A stretch of 64,000 nucleotides of DNA from contig NZ_SJZI01000003.1 in NCBI RefSeq assembly GCF_004337505.1, forward strand, positions 62,001-126,000, given 5' to 3'. Origin of the DNA: Flaviaestuariibacter flavus (lineage in GTDB: Bacteria; Bacteroidota; Bacteroidia; Chitinophagales; Chitinophagaceae). Below the pieces are notes generated by a model. That model was not told the DNA's origin. It did no database searches and saw only the letters and a program-made list of their open reading frames with translations. Positions within the stretch are counted from its first letter, which is position 1, and each line of letters starts with the position of its first letter. The position numbers and the translations under genes were made by a program. Below are positions 35,259 to 43,622 of the stretch, one piece after another.

Positions 35259-35932
35259 ACGAGCAACCAATGAGCGAGCAGGAAAGCCTGCGGCTTATCA
35301 CCGAGATGATCGGTAAGGCGAAGAAGAACTTTCACGAAACCGGTACCAGCGCCATCCTCTGGGGAACGGACATTGCTGTTTGCGGCCTTACCAGCTTCGC
35401 GGAGCGCTATTGGAATTTCAAGGTCGGCTTCGACGTCTGGATGCTCACGCTGGCGGCCCTTGTGCCGCAGGTGGTGATCTCGGTGCGCGAGTCGCGGCAG
35501 CGCGTCGTACGTACCCATGTGCAGGAAGCGATGAACGCGGTGTGGCTGGTATACGGCCTGAGCATCTTCGCGCTCGTGTTTTACTTCAACGTGGTGCCGG
35601 GGGCCGAAGAGCGGGCGCTGGCGGCGCGGGGCACGGTGTTGCTGGAGCAGGTCAACGGCGTCACCCGCGACGGGCATATCCGCATTCCCAGCTATGGCAG
35701 CCTGCTGATCCTGCTATACGGCATTCCTACTCTCGCCACCGGCATCGCCCAGCGCTTTCGGCCCATGCTCGTAGGGGCTGTGCTCTGCTACCTTTTCTTT
35801 ATAGCCTCCTGCTTTACCACCACAACCTGGGACATGCTCTTTAATGGACTCGCCGGTATCGCCAACTGGCTCGTTCCGGGACTGATCCTGCGCGCCCGTC
35901 ACCGCAAACAGCAACGTTCCCTGCATGTTTAA
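35255..35932 (+). CDS. integral membrane protein, 225 residues, paralogue of its neighbour
   Basis: Begins MNEQPMSEQESLRLITEMIGKAKKNF and contains about six membrane helices with a periplasmic loop (about 112-145, PGAEERALAARGTVLLEQVNG). It overlaps the previous gene by 4 bp and the next by 8 bp, so the three are one translationally coupled unit. Pairs of such membrane proteins next to a winged-helix regulator recur in Bacteroidota; a role in sensing or envelope response is inference. Confidence 0.75.
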   Translation: MNEQPMSEQESLRLITEMIGKAKKNFHETGTSAILWGTDIAVCGLTSFAERYWNFKVGFDVWMLTLAALVPQVVISVRESRQRVVRTHVQEAMNAVWLVYGLSIFALVFYFNVVPGAEERALAARGTVLLEQVNGVTRDGHIRIPSYGSLLILLYGIPTLATGIAQRFRPMLVGAVLCYLFFIASCFTTTTWDMLFNGLAGIANWLVPGLILRARHRKQQRSLHV

Positions 35933-36209
35933 AGACCTCGATCCCATATTGCATTCGCAGCTGCGGCTGGCGGTTATGTCGCTCCTGATCGGGGTGAAGG
36001 AAGCGGAATTCACCTTCCTGCGCGAAAAGACCGGCGCCACCGCCGGCAACCTGAGCGTGCAGGTGCAGAAGCTCAAAGAGGCGGGCTATATCGAGGTGAC
36101 CAAGCAGTTCAAGGATAATTACCCCCAGACCCTCTGCCGGGTGACGCCCAAAGGGGTAGACGCTTTTGAGGCCTATGTGCGGGCCCTCCAGGGATATATT
36201 CAGAAATAA
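35925..36209 (+). CDS. winged helix-turn-helix regulator
   Basis: 94 residues: LDPILHSQLRLAVMSLLIGVKEAEFTFLREKTGATAGNLSVQVQKLKEAGYIEVTKQF, then a wing and TPKGVDAFEAYVRAL. This is the compact MarR-like winged helix (HTH_34 type) found next to small membrane proteins in Bacteroidota. It probably represses its own operon. The start codon overlaps the end of the preceding gene by 8 bp. Confidence 0.88.
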   Translation: MFKDLDPILHSQLRLAVMSLLIGVKEAEFTFLREKTGATAGNLSVQVQKLKEAGYIEVTKQFKDNYPQTLCRVTPKGVDAFEAYVRALQGYIQK

Positions 36210-36232
36210 TTCTACATTTTCCGTATTTCTAC

Positions 36233-36265
36233 TATATTGGTCGTCTAAACTCATCTGACCAATAT
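36233..36265 (+). promoter_or_regulatory. inverted repeat spanning promoter and start codon
   Basis: Perfect 9-bp arms ATATTGGTC (36234-36242) and GACCAATAT (36257-36265) are separated by 14 bp. The left arm overlaps a near-consensus -7 element (TATATTGG, 36233-36240); the right arm contains the first two bases of the start codon at 36264. Confidence 0.65.
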
Positions 36266-37028
36266 GTATGTCCCTATCTACCGGGAAGCCGCCCGAATCT
36301 GGAAGCAGCTTGCCGGAGACGCACCCGAAGCAGCACCCGTACCCGAAAATGAGCTTTCGAAAAAGCTACAGGCTTTCTTCCAGGTGGGCGACTATTACTA
36401 TTTCCTGTTCAACAGCATCACGGCTTCCTTTGATTATCTGAGCGAGGAGATAACCGCCGTTCTTGGGTATGAAATCAACCAGATTGATGTTCCCTTTTTG
36501 CTTTCGGTGATGCATCCGCACGACCAGCCGCATTTTCTCAACTTTGTCGTCAAGACGGGCGAGTTTTTCAAAAGCCTCCCGATCGAAAAGATTCCCCACT
36601 ATAAGACCCGCTACGATGTGCGCCTCCGGCGCAACGACGGACAGTATATCCGGGTACTGCACCAGTCGGTGGTGCTGCGGTCCGATAACCAAGGCAACAT
36701 TCTGCAGACCCTGGCGGTGCATACCGACATCACCCATATCAAGGAAACGGGCATGCTGGTTCTGTCGTTCATCGGGCTCAATGGTGAGCCGTCCTATATC
36801 GATGTCGATGTGACCCGGGTCTTCCCGCTGGCCAACGACAACCTGAGCCGCCGGGAAAAAGAGATCCTTGCGCTTCTGATTGAAGGTCTTCGCAGCTCCG
36901 ACATAGCAGAGCGCCTTGCCATCAGCGAAGCCACCGTGCACACCCATCGCAAGAACATGCTTCGCAAGGCGGGCGTCGCCAACTCCTCACAGCTGATCGC
37001 CAAGGCGATCCGGGAGGGGTTGGTCTAG
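36264..37028 (+). CDS. PAS domain LuxR-type regulator
   Basis: 254 residues. A PAS domain (about 50-165; ITASFDYLSEEITAVLGYEIN, MHPHDQPHFLNFV, VRLRRNDGQYIRVLHQSV, HTDITHIKE) is followed by a LuxR/GerE helix-turn-helix (about 190-254; NLSRREKEILALLIEGLRSSDIAERLAISEATVHTHRKNMLRKAG). The protein senses a small ligand or redox state through PAS and activates transcription. It has no receiver domain. An inverted repeat over its start codon suggests autoregulation. The ABC transporter operon begins 71 bp downstream with its own promoter. Confidence 0.9.
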   Translation: MYVPIYREAARIWKQLAGDAPEAAPVPENELSKKLQAFFQVGDYYYFLFNSITASFDYLSEEITAVLGYEINQIDVPFLLSVMHPHDQPHFLNFVVKTGEFFKSLPIEKIPHYKTRYDVRLRRNDGQYIRVLHQSVVLRSDNQGNILQTLAVHTDITHIKETGMLVLSFIGLNGEPSYIDVDVTRVFPLANDNLSRREKEILALLIEGLRSSDIAERLAISEATVHTHRKNMLRKAGVANSSQLIAKAIREGLV

Positions 37029-37083
37029 ACGTTGACTCAACTTTTTAACGGATCGCGTGTTTCTGCTCAGGCTGGCCCCGCGC

Positions 37084-37091
37084 TAGCTTTG
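37084..37091 (+). promoter_or_regulatory. -7 promoter element of the ABC-LolA-like operon
   Basis: TAGCTTTG, an exact TAnnTTTG match, ends 8 bp before the ATG, leaving a leader of only a few bases. Confidence 0.6.
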
Positions 37092-37099
37092 TAGCCCGA

Positions 37100-38023
37100 A
37101 TGACGCCCATCATCTCCGTACAGCACCTTTCGAAGTTTTATCCCAACCTCAAGGCGGTAGACGACCTTTCTTTCAGCGTGGAGGAAGGGGAGGTGTACGG
37201 CTTCCTCGGGCAGAACGGCGCGGGCAAGTCCACCACCATCCGCATGCTGCTGACGCTGGTGCAGCCCTCGGCCGGCCGCATCGAACTTTTTGGAAAAGAG
37301 CTGCAGCGCCACCGCCACGAGGTGCTGGCGCAGGTGGGTGCCGTCATCGAGCGGCCCGACCTGTATCAATACCTCAGCGCCTACGATAATGTGCGCCTGC
37401 TGGCGCAGCTGTCGGGCCTGCGGCCCACGCGCGAAGCCGTGTTGCGGCAGCTCGAAGTGGTGGGCCTCCGCGAACGCGCCTTCGACAAGGCGAAGACCTT
37501 TTCGCAGGGCATGAAGCAGCGGCTTGGCCTTGCCTGCGCGCTCATCCACAACCCGCGCCTGCTCGTGCTCGACGAGCCCACCAACGGCCTCGACCCGCAG
37601 GGCATCGCCGAGGTGCGGGAACTGCTTCGCCGCCTCAGCCGTGAGGAGGGCAAGACCGTGCTGGTGTCTTCGCACCTGCTGAGCGAAGTGGAGCTCGTGG
37701 CTGATGCCATGATCATTATCGACCGGGGCCGCAAGGTGGCCGAAGGCAAGGTGCGCCAGCTCCTCAACCCCGCCGATATGCAGGTGGAGCTGCTTACAGC
37801 CGACGCCGCCGACGCGCGGCGCAAGTTGCTCGCTTCTTCCTGGGCCGGGGCCGTGCAGCCCGCCGGCGACCGCCTGCTGCTCCGCATGGCCCGCACCGAC
37901 GTGCCCCGCCTCGCCCGCGACCTGGTAGCTATGAACGTAGATATCCTGGCCCTGCAGCCCCGGCATTCGCTTGAAGACTATTTCCTCTCCATAACCCAGA
38001 AAGCAGATGTGGCGACTCATTAA
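37100..38023 (+). CDS. ABC transporter ATP-binding protein
   Basis: 307 residues. Walker A GQNGAGKSTT (about 39-48), signature FSQGMKQRLG (about 134-143), Walker B LLVLDEPTNGLDP (about 154-166), the H loop SSHLLSEVE, and a C-terminal extension of about 80 residues typical of BcrA/DrrA-type ATPases. It powers the permease encoded next; the genes overlap by 17 bp. Such pairs export antibiotics, lipids or other compounds. The third gene of the operon, LolA-like, hints at a lipid or lipoprotein substrate, which is inference. Confidence 0.93.
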   Translation: MTPIISVQHLSKFYPNLKAVDDLSFSVEEGEVYGFLGQNGAGKSTTIRMLLTLVQPSAGRIELFGKELQRHRHEVLAQVGAVIERPDLYQYLSAYDNVRLLAQLSGLRPTREAVLRQLEVVGLRERAFDKAKTFSQGMKQRLGLACALIHNPRLLVLDEPTNGLDPQGIAEVRELLRRLSREEGKTVLVSSHLLSEVELVADAMIIIDRGRKVAEGKVRQLLNPADMQVELLTADAADARRKLLASSWAGAVQPAGDRLLLRMARTDVPRLARDLVAMNVDILALQPRHSLEDYFLSITQKADVATH

Positions 38024-38846
38024 GATCGAGCTGTTCAAGATCGCGAAAAAGCCGCGCACCTATATCGCCTTCGGCGCGATCGCAGCCATCGTGTGGCTGC
38101 TGCAGCTGGCGCTCTGGGCCGACGGCCGCACCTACCTGGGTTTCGCGCTGCAGTCGGTGGAAAGTACGTTTTCCATATCCGGGCAGATCATCAACGGCTG
38201 GTTTGTGTGCTTCGTCATCCTGCAGACCCTGCTGGTACATGTGCCCCTGCTCATCGCGCTGGTGGCCGGCGATTCCATCGCGGGGGAGGCCAACATGGGC
38301 ACCCTGCGCCTGCTTTTTTCGCGGCCGGTGAGCCGCTCGGCGCTGCTGCTTTCGAAGTTCATCGCCGCTACGCTGTATACGCTGCTGCTCCTGCTGTTCA
38401 TGGCCCTGCTCGCCCTCGGCGGCTCGCTGCTCCTCTTCGGCACCGGCGACCTCATCATCCTGAAGAGCGACATGATTGTCATCCTCGACAGCGCCGACGT
38501 GCTGTGGCGCTACGCGGCGGCCTTCGGCTTCGCGGCCCTCGCCATGACCACCGTGGCGGCGCTGGCCTTTTTCTTCTCGCTTTTTGCCGAGAATGCCGTT
38601 GGCCCGATCATCGCCACCATGAGCGTCATCATCGTGTGTACCATCCTCACCACGATGGACATACCGCTGTTCCAGTCGCTGAAGCCCTGGCTTTTTACCA
38701 ACCATATGCTCAACTGGAAGGGCTTTTTCGAGCGCCCCGTCGACGGTCCCGAGATCGCGCGCTCGGCGTCCATCCTGCTGGCACATATCCTGCTTTTTGT
38801 AGGCGCCACCATTTTCATCGCCCGTAAAAAAGACATTCTCTCATGA
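38007..38846 (+). CDS. ABC transporter permease (ABC-2 type)
   Basis: 279 residues with six membrane helices (about 18-38, 62-90, 108-135, 160-185, 195-215, 250-272) and the ABC-2 pattern GDSIAGEANMGTLRLLFSRPVSRSALLLSKF after the second helix. It overlaps the ATPase gene by 17 bp and the next gene by 4 bp (ATGA), so the three are one operon. Confidence 0.92.
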   Translation: MWRLIKIELFKIAKKPRTYIAFGAIAAIVWLLQLALWADGRTYLGFALQSVESTFSISGQIINGWFVCFVILQTLLVHVPLLIALVAGDSIAGEANMGTLRLLFSRPVSRSALLLSKFIAATLYTLLLLLFMALLALGGSLLLFGTGDLIILKSDMIVILDSADVLWRYAAAFGFAALAMTTVAALAFFFSLFAENAVGPIIATMSVIIVCTILTTMDIPLFQSLKPWLFTNHMLNWKGFFERPVDGPEIARSASILLAHILLFVGATIFIARKKDILS

Positions 38847-39529
38847 TCCGGAAACTGTTTCTGCTGCTGTTGCCCCTGCTTTGCCTGCAGCCTGCCCGCG
38901 CACAGGATGCGGCTACCCTGGTGCGCCAGGTAAAGGCGCGGCTCGACAAGGTGCATGACTATAAGGCGGCCGCCACGATGGATATCAACGTGCCTTTTAT
39001 CAATGCCCCGAAGTCGGCGGTGCTGGTGTTCTTCCGCTACCCCGACAAGTTCAGCGTGCAAAAGCCCGACGGCCTTTCGGTGCTGCCCAAGGGAGGCGTC
39101 CGCGTGAACATGGCCGCCCTGCTGGCCGGCGGCAATTACAGCATCGTGGATGCCGGCAACGCGCGCATCGGGAACACCAATACCCGCGTGATAAAGCTGC
39201 TGCCGAACAGCGAGACGGACAACGTGGTGCTGAGCACGCTCTATATCGACGCAGCGGCCCAGGTGATCCGCAAGAGTACCGTGGTGACCCGCGACGGCGG
39301 CGTCTATGAAATGCAGCTGGAATACGGAAAGTACACCGCCTGGGGCCTGCCCGGCAAAGTCACTTTCCTGTTCGATACCAAAGAATTCAAGCTGCCCAAA
39401 GGCGTTACGTTCGACTACGAAAAAAGCGGCCCCAAAAAAGCGGCGCCGAAAAGCGGCAAAGGAAGCGTCGTGCTTACCTATAGTAATTATACGATCAATA
39501 AGGGTGTGCCGGATAGCGTATTTAAGTAA
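38843..39529 (+). CDS. LolA-like periplasmic protein
   Basis: 228 residues. Signal peptide about 1-20 (ending ARAQD). The mature domain is a half-barrel of strands with DKVHDYKAAATMDINVPF, LVFFRYPDKFSVQKPDG, YIDAAAQVIRKSTV and WGLPGKVTFLFDTK, the pattern of LolA/LolB-type outer membrane lipoprotein-sorting proteins. These carry a lipid in a hydrophobic cavity between the membranes. Coupled to an ABC transporter it may pass the exported lipid on. Its TAA stop is the first triplet of a TAATGCGG repeat unit. Confidence 0.78.
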   Translation: MIRKLFLLLLPLLCLQPARAQDAATLVRQVKARLDKVHDYKAAATMDINVPFINAPKSAVLVFFRYPDKFSVQKPDGLSVLPKGGVRVNMAALLAGGNYSIVDAGNARIGNTNTRVIKLLPNSETDNVVLSTLYIDAAAQVIRKSTVVTRDGGVYEMQLEYGKYTAWGLPGKVTFLFDTKEFKLPKGVTFDYEKSGPKKAAPKSGKGSVVLTYSNYTINKGVPDSVFK

Positions 39530-39651
39530 TGCGGTAATGTGATAATGCGGTAATCCGGTAATAAAGAACCTCGCCATCGGCGAGGTTCTTTATAATTTCA
39601 ACAGTTATCACATTATCACATTACCACATTATCACATTACCGCATTATCCG
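39527..39651. repeat. inverted period-8 repeat arms, family C, around a terminator
   Basis: Left arm 39527-39562 has units TAATGCGG, TAATGTGA, TAATGCGG and TAATCCGG. Right arm 39604-39651 has six inverse units (such as ATTATCAC and ATTACCGC). The arms enclose the terminator at 39561-39593 and can form a long stem. The left arm starts on the stop codon of the LolA-like gene, and the right arm contains the stop codon of pdxA (39645-39647) as the TAA of TAATGCGG on the minus strand. Confidence 0.92.
39561..39593. terminator. bidirectional terminator
   Basis: Perfect 15-bp stem ATAAAGAACCTCGCC with its complement and loop ATC, between convergent genes and inside the family C repeat. Confidence 0.9.
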
Positions 39652-40730
39652 ATCGTATCGTCGATCCGTTCGTCGACAACGTTTTTCAGTACTTCGCTCG
39701 TCACCTTACGGAGCGGGTTCTTGGTGCGCTCTTCGTATTCGCTGCGTCGGTTGATGATGTCGACGCATTCGAATACGGCGGTGGTGAACGACGAGGCATC
39801 GGCGATACCCTTGCCGGCGATATCGAAGGCGGTGCCGTGGTCGGGGGAGGTGCGTACAAAGGGCAGGCCCGCGGTGAAGTTGACGCCCTCACCGGAGGCG
39901 ATGGTCTTGAAGGGGATAAGACCCTGGTCGTGGTACATGGCCAGCACGGCGTCGAACTGCAGGTAGGAGCGGCGGGCGAAGAAGGCGTCTGCGCTGTAGG
40001 GGCCGAATACCAGCGCGCCGCTGTTCTTGGCGTCTTTGATGGCGGGGCGGATGATGGTTTCTTCCTCGGAGCCGATCAGTCCTTCGTCGCCGGCGTGCGG
40101 GTTAAGGCCCAGCACGGCGATCCGCGGCTTGTCGATGCCGAAGTCGCGGCGAAGGCTTTGCTGCAGCAGCTGCAGCTTGCTCAGGATGGCGCCCTTGGTG
40201 ATCTGCTTGCCCACTTCAGCCACCGGTACGTGCTCGGTAACGAGGGCTACGCGGATATTGTCGGCATAAAGCAGCATCAGCACGTCGCGGGCCTTGGCGG
40301 CGTCTTTGAAAAAGGGCGTATGGCCCGTGTATTTGAAGTTTTCTGATTGAACGTTCTTCTTGTGGATGGGGGCGGTAACAAGGCCGTGGATATGGCCTTC
40401 GAGCAGCGCCTGCGTGGCGGCTTGCAGCGCTTTTACAGCGTAAATTCCGCCTGTTTCGTTGAGTTCACCGGGGGTGATGGCGACGTCTTCCTCCCAGCAA
40501 TTAAAGATATTCACCTGCTTGTGGTTCACCTTTGTCAGGTCCTTCAGGCTCTGGTAGTTGAGGTTGGCCTCGGGAAGCGTTTTCTTGTAAAAATTCACCA
40601 GTTTATTCGACCCGAAGATCACCGGGGTGCAGTGTTCCAGCAGGCGGTGGTCCGAAAAGGTCTTTATGATCAGCTCGGTGCCGATGCCATTCAGATCGCC
40701 GCAGGTAATACCGATAACAGGTTTTTGCAT
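39645..40730 (-). CDS. pdxA: 4-hydroxythreonine-4-phosphate dehydrogenase
   Basis: 361 residues. It begins MQKPVIGITCGDLNGIGTELI, as PdxA does, and has the metal-binding and active-site segments TAPIHK, YTGHTPFFKDAA, LGLNPHAGDEGLIGSEEE and MYHDQGLIPFK. The enzyme oxidises 4-phosphohydroxy-threonine in the synthesis of pyridoxal phosphate, as a homodimer in the cytoplasm. A near-consensus -7 element (TA-type, read on the minus strand at 40735-40742) abuts the start, so the mRNA has almost no leader. The gene is alone; no pdxJ is next to it. Confidence 0.95.
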   Translation of the reverse strand: MQKPVIGITCGDLNGIGTELIIKTFSDHRLLEHCTPVIFGSNKLVNFYKKTLPEANLNYQSLKDLTKVNHKQVNIFNCWEEDVAITPGELNETGGIYAVKALQAATQALLEGHIHGLVTAPIHKKNVQSENFKYTGHTPFFKDAAKARDVLMLLYADNIRVALVTEHVPVAEVGKQITKGAILSKLQLLQQSLRRDFGIDKPRIAVLGLNPHAGDEGLIGSEEETIIRPAIKDAKNSGALVFGPYSADAFFARRSYLQFDAVLAMYHDQGLIPFKTIASGEGVNFTAGLPFVRTSPDHGTAFDIAGKGIADASSFTTAVFECVDIINRRSEYEERTKNPLRKVTSEVLKNVVDERIDDTIG

Positions 40731-41035
40731 AACGCAAAGTTGGGGAAAATTCAGGTAGGGAAAAACACCGACGGCTTATCGTAAGATTACTATAAAAAAT
40801 CACCAAGTTTTACCCTTGTTTAGAACGAATAGAACGTTAATTTTGAGGCTGTCAATCGTTATGCTTCGTTTATTCGTACATAACAGTGGCAGAAACCGAA
40901 TCCGTACCCCTCCTGATCTGAAAAAAAAGTTTTGTCGCGCCCCGTGCGGCCGCTTTGCGGACGTCCGGAGGGTATGGTGCAGGTCGTTTTATACCAGTGA
41001 ACAGTGTGATCCGATCCTCTCTAAAACCAAACCCT
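40731..41035. other. 305-bp divergent intergenic region with a promoter
   Basis: Contains a good plus-strand promoter: TTG at 40816-40818, a 19-bp spacer and TAATTTTG at 40838-40845. This gives the GEVED protein gene a leader of about 190 bases. The leader includes a GC-rich stretch (CGGACGTCCG) that can fold back. The frame that starts inside it at 40955 is only an upstream extension. Confidence 0.6.
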
Positions 41036-43567
41036 ATGCTGCGACTTTTACGCCTTACCCTGGCCGTAATGGTCTTTTCCTCCGCTGCTTCGGCTCAATG
41101 CCCCGCCGGATTTTCCAGCGCCCAGATCAACTGGGACGCCCTGGAGTTTCTCCGCACCGGCGGCAGCTTTTCCGGTTATGTCACCAACGCACAGGCTGCC
41201 ACGCAATATATCGCCTTCGCTACGCAGAAAGTGACGGTAACGCACAACTTCACCGGCGGCAACAACCTGGGTGTTTCCACCGCGCACACCGCCGAAACCA
41301 ATGCGACGGGCAAAGGGTCCGACCTTCGCTTCCTGGGCAACGGCGCCATTACATTCACCTTCGAGAGCCCGGTACAGAACGTCAGGTTCTCCCTGTTCGA
41401 CATCGACGTGAACCAGCGCGTGGAAGTGTCTGCCCTCGCCGCGGTTTCGATGACGCGTGTTACCACCACCACACTCACTCTTACAAACAACAACACAACA
41501 GTAGCCCGCGTGGATGCGAACGCGACAGCTACGGCACTGACATCGGAAAACGGTACGGTCAACGTTTCGATCGCCGGCCCGGTGTCTTCATTTACGATCA
41601 CGACAACTAACACCGGGGTCGTTACGAGCGGTAACGCCGCGGGCCGGGAAGACGGCTCGATCTTTATTTCCGACATCAATGCCTGTACCAACGCCGCCGC
41701 CTTTCCCACGAATTATTACGGCACGAGCAAGCCCTGGAATAACCAGCCCGGCTACGTGCTTTCGGTGGTGAACAATAAGATCCTGCAGACCGACCCCGCT
41801 ACGGGCAAGTCGAAGCTGATCTTCGCAGATCCTACCGGCAACAACATCAACTCGATGGCCTACGATCCGTATAACTACGTGATCTATTATTGCTACAGCC
41901 TTACGGGCTCGCCGGCGACCAACAAGTCGGTGAAGAAATACGACATCACCACCGGAACACTCAGCACCTTTATTTCCGATATTACGACCCTGGGCGTTCC
42001 CGTTTATGAGTCGGGCGTGGAATCAGGCGCCGCGGGCTTTTACAACGGTTCGCTCTACCTCGGGGTGGAAGGCTACGCCAGCGGCGGCTCGGGCTCCCTG
42101 GGCCGCAAGTCGATCGTTTGGCGTATCGACATTTCCGGTGGAACGCCGGCCACGGCCGTCCAGGCCTATGCCGCCGTCGCCGACGACGGTGTCACCGCCA
42201 ATATCCTGCACGACTGGAGCGATATTGGTCTCAACAACGGTGTGCTTTACGATTTTGACGGTGCCGCCGGCGACCCGGACATCTACCAGTATGATATGTA
42301 TAGCGGTTCGCTGACGCGCATCACTCCGTCGAGCAACTGGGTGCCGCGGCAGATCTGTGTGGACTGGGCGGGCACGATATACAACCTCGACGGTACCATT
42401 GCGCCTTATACCGGTGGTGCCAATATCACCACGGCTTCGCAGAAGACGATCACTTCGACTACCACGACCATCCCCTCCGGCGGAAGCTGGGGCGACGCGG
42501 CAGAAGCCTTTAAGCCCAAAGGCGACCTCGGCGACGCACCTTCTTCTTACGACCCCGTGGCCAATGCGCCCGCGGTGCACGAGATCAACACCAACCTGCG
42601 CCTCGGTGCTACCATTACCAGCGAGTGGTCGAAAAACACGTCGCTCTTCGCCGCCGGCGACAACGACGACGGCATGCCCACGCCTTCCATCGTGATCAAC
42701 AACAGCAACTACCTCACCGACGTCAACGTGTTCAACAACACGGGTGCCCCCGCAACGGTGTGCGCCTGGGTTGACTTCAACAATAACGGCATCTTCGATG
42801 CCAGTGAAGGCATTTCGGTGAATGTGCCTTCGAGTGCTTCCACACAGACGGTGCAGCTTTTCTGGCCCAACCCGACCACGACGCTGGCGCCTTATTCCTA
42901 TACCTTCATCCGCATCCGGGTTACCTCGGCCGCCAACGGCATGACCACCGCCAATCCCACCGGATGGTTCGATGACGGTGAGGTGGAAGACTACCGTGTG
43001 CAGGTGAACGCCTACGCGCTGCCGAGCATGCTCGTTGACTTCGACGCCCGCAAGCACGATGTCCGCAAAGGCCTCGTCACCTGGAAGATATCCGATGAAG
43101 TGGCGGGCACCCGTTACCTGCTGCAGCACAGCCGCGATGGTCGCCGCTGGAGCGACCTGCAGCAATCGGCAGCTACCGGCACCGCAACCACCCGCACCTA
43201 CAGCTTCCTCCACAGCCAGCCGGCAGATGGCAGCAACTACTACCGCCTCCAGGTGCTGCGCCCCGGCGCCGCGCCCCAATGGAGCGGCATCCGCGAGCTG
43301 CGCTTCAACGACGATAACAACTTCCTGCTGGCGCCCAACCCGGCCCGCGGCAGCGTCAACCTCCAGGTGACGGGGATCGAAGGACCGGCGCTGTGCCGCG
43401 TCTATGCCGCTTCCGGCGCGCTCGTACTCGAGCGCCGCATCCAGCTGGTAGCCGCCGGAAGTACGCACAATATCCCCCTGCCCGAGTCGCTGCCCGAGGC
43501 TACGTATATCGTAGAACTACGGACGGAGTCCGTACGGCAGGTACGTACGCTGGTGCTGCGCCGCTGA
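41036..43567 (+). CDS. secreted surface protein with GEVED and T9SS sorting domains
   Basis: 843 residues. Signal peptide about 1-21 (ending ASAQC). A beta-rich N-terminal domain with NVRFSLFDIDVNQRVEV is followed by a propeller-like middle part (about 225-480; YVLSVVNNKILQTDPATGK, YDPYNYVIYYCY, WRIDISGGTP). Then comes a GEVED domain (about 560-660; WVDFNNNGIFDASEG and WFDDGEVEDYRV) and a T9SS type A sorting domain at the end (LAPNPARGSVNLQV). GEVED domains occur in bacterial surface and adhesion proteins. The start at 41036 gives a correct signal peptide. The next gene is another T9SS substrate 55 bp downstream, so the two may form an operon. Confidence 0.85.
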   Translation: MLRLLRLTLAVMVFSSAASAQCPAGFSSAQINWDALEFLRTGGSFSGYVTNAQAATQYIAFATQKVTVTHNFTGGNNLGVSTAHTAETNATGKGSDLRFLGNGAITFTFESPVQNVRFSLFDIDVNQRVEVSALAAVSMTRVTTTTLTLTNNNTTVARVDANATATALTSENGTVNVSIAGPVSSFTITTTNTGVVTSGNAAGREDGSIFISDINACTNAAAFPTNYYGTSKPWNNQPGYVLSVVNNKILQTDPATGKSKLIFADPTGNNINSMAYDPYNYVIYYCYSLTGSPATNKSVKKYDITTGTLSTFISDITTLGVPVYESGVESGAAGFYNGSLYLGVEGYASGGSGSLGRKSIVWRIDISGGTPATAVQAYAAVADDGVTANILHDWSDIGLNNGVLYDFDGAAGDPDIYQYDMYSGSLTRITPSSNWVPRQICVDWAGTIYNLDGTIAPYTGGANITTASQKTITSTTTTIPSGGSWGDAAEAFKPKGDLGDAPSSYDPVANAPAVHEINTNLRLGATITSEWSKNTSLFAAGDNDDGMPTPSIVINNSNYLTDVNVFNNTGAPATVCAWVDFNNNGIFDASEGISVNVPSSASTQTVQLFWPNPTTTLAPYSYTFIRIRVTSAANGMTTANPTGWFDDGEVEDYRVQVNAYALPSMLVDFDARKHDVRKGLVTWKISDEVAGTRYLLQHSRDGRRWSDLQQSAATGTATTRTYSFLHSQPADGSNYYRLQVLRPGAAPQWSGIRELRFNDDNNFLLAPNPARGSVNLQVTGIEGPALCRVYAASGALVLERRIQLVAAGSTHNIPLPESLPEATYIVELRTESVRQVRTLVLRR

Positions 43568-43622
43568 TCGCCGTCCCGCTTTTAACCGTCATCCAATACC
43601 AACCAAATCCAACCGAAGAACC

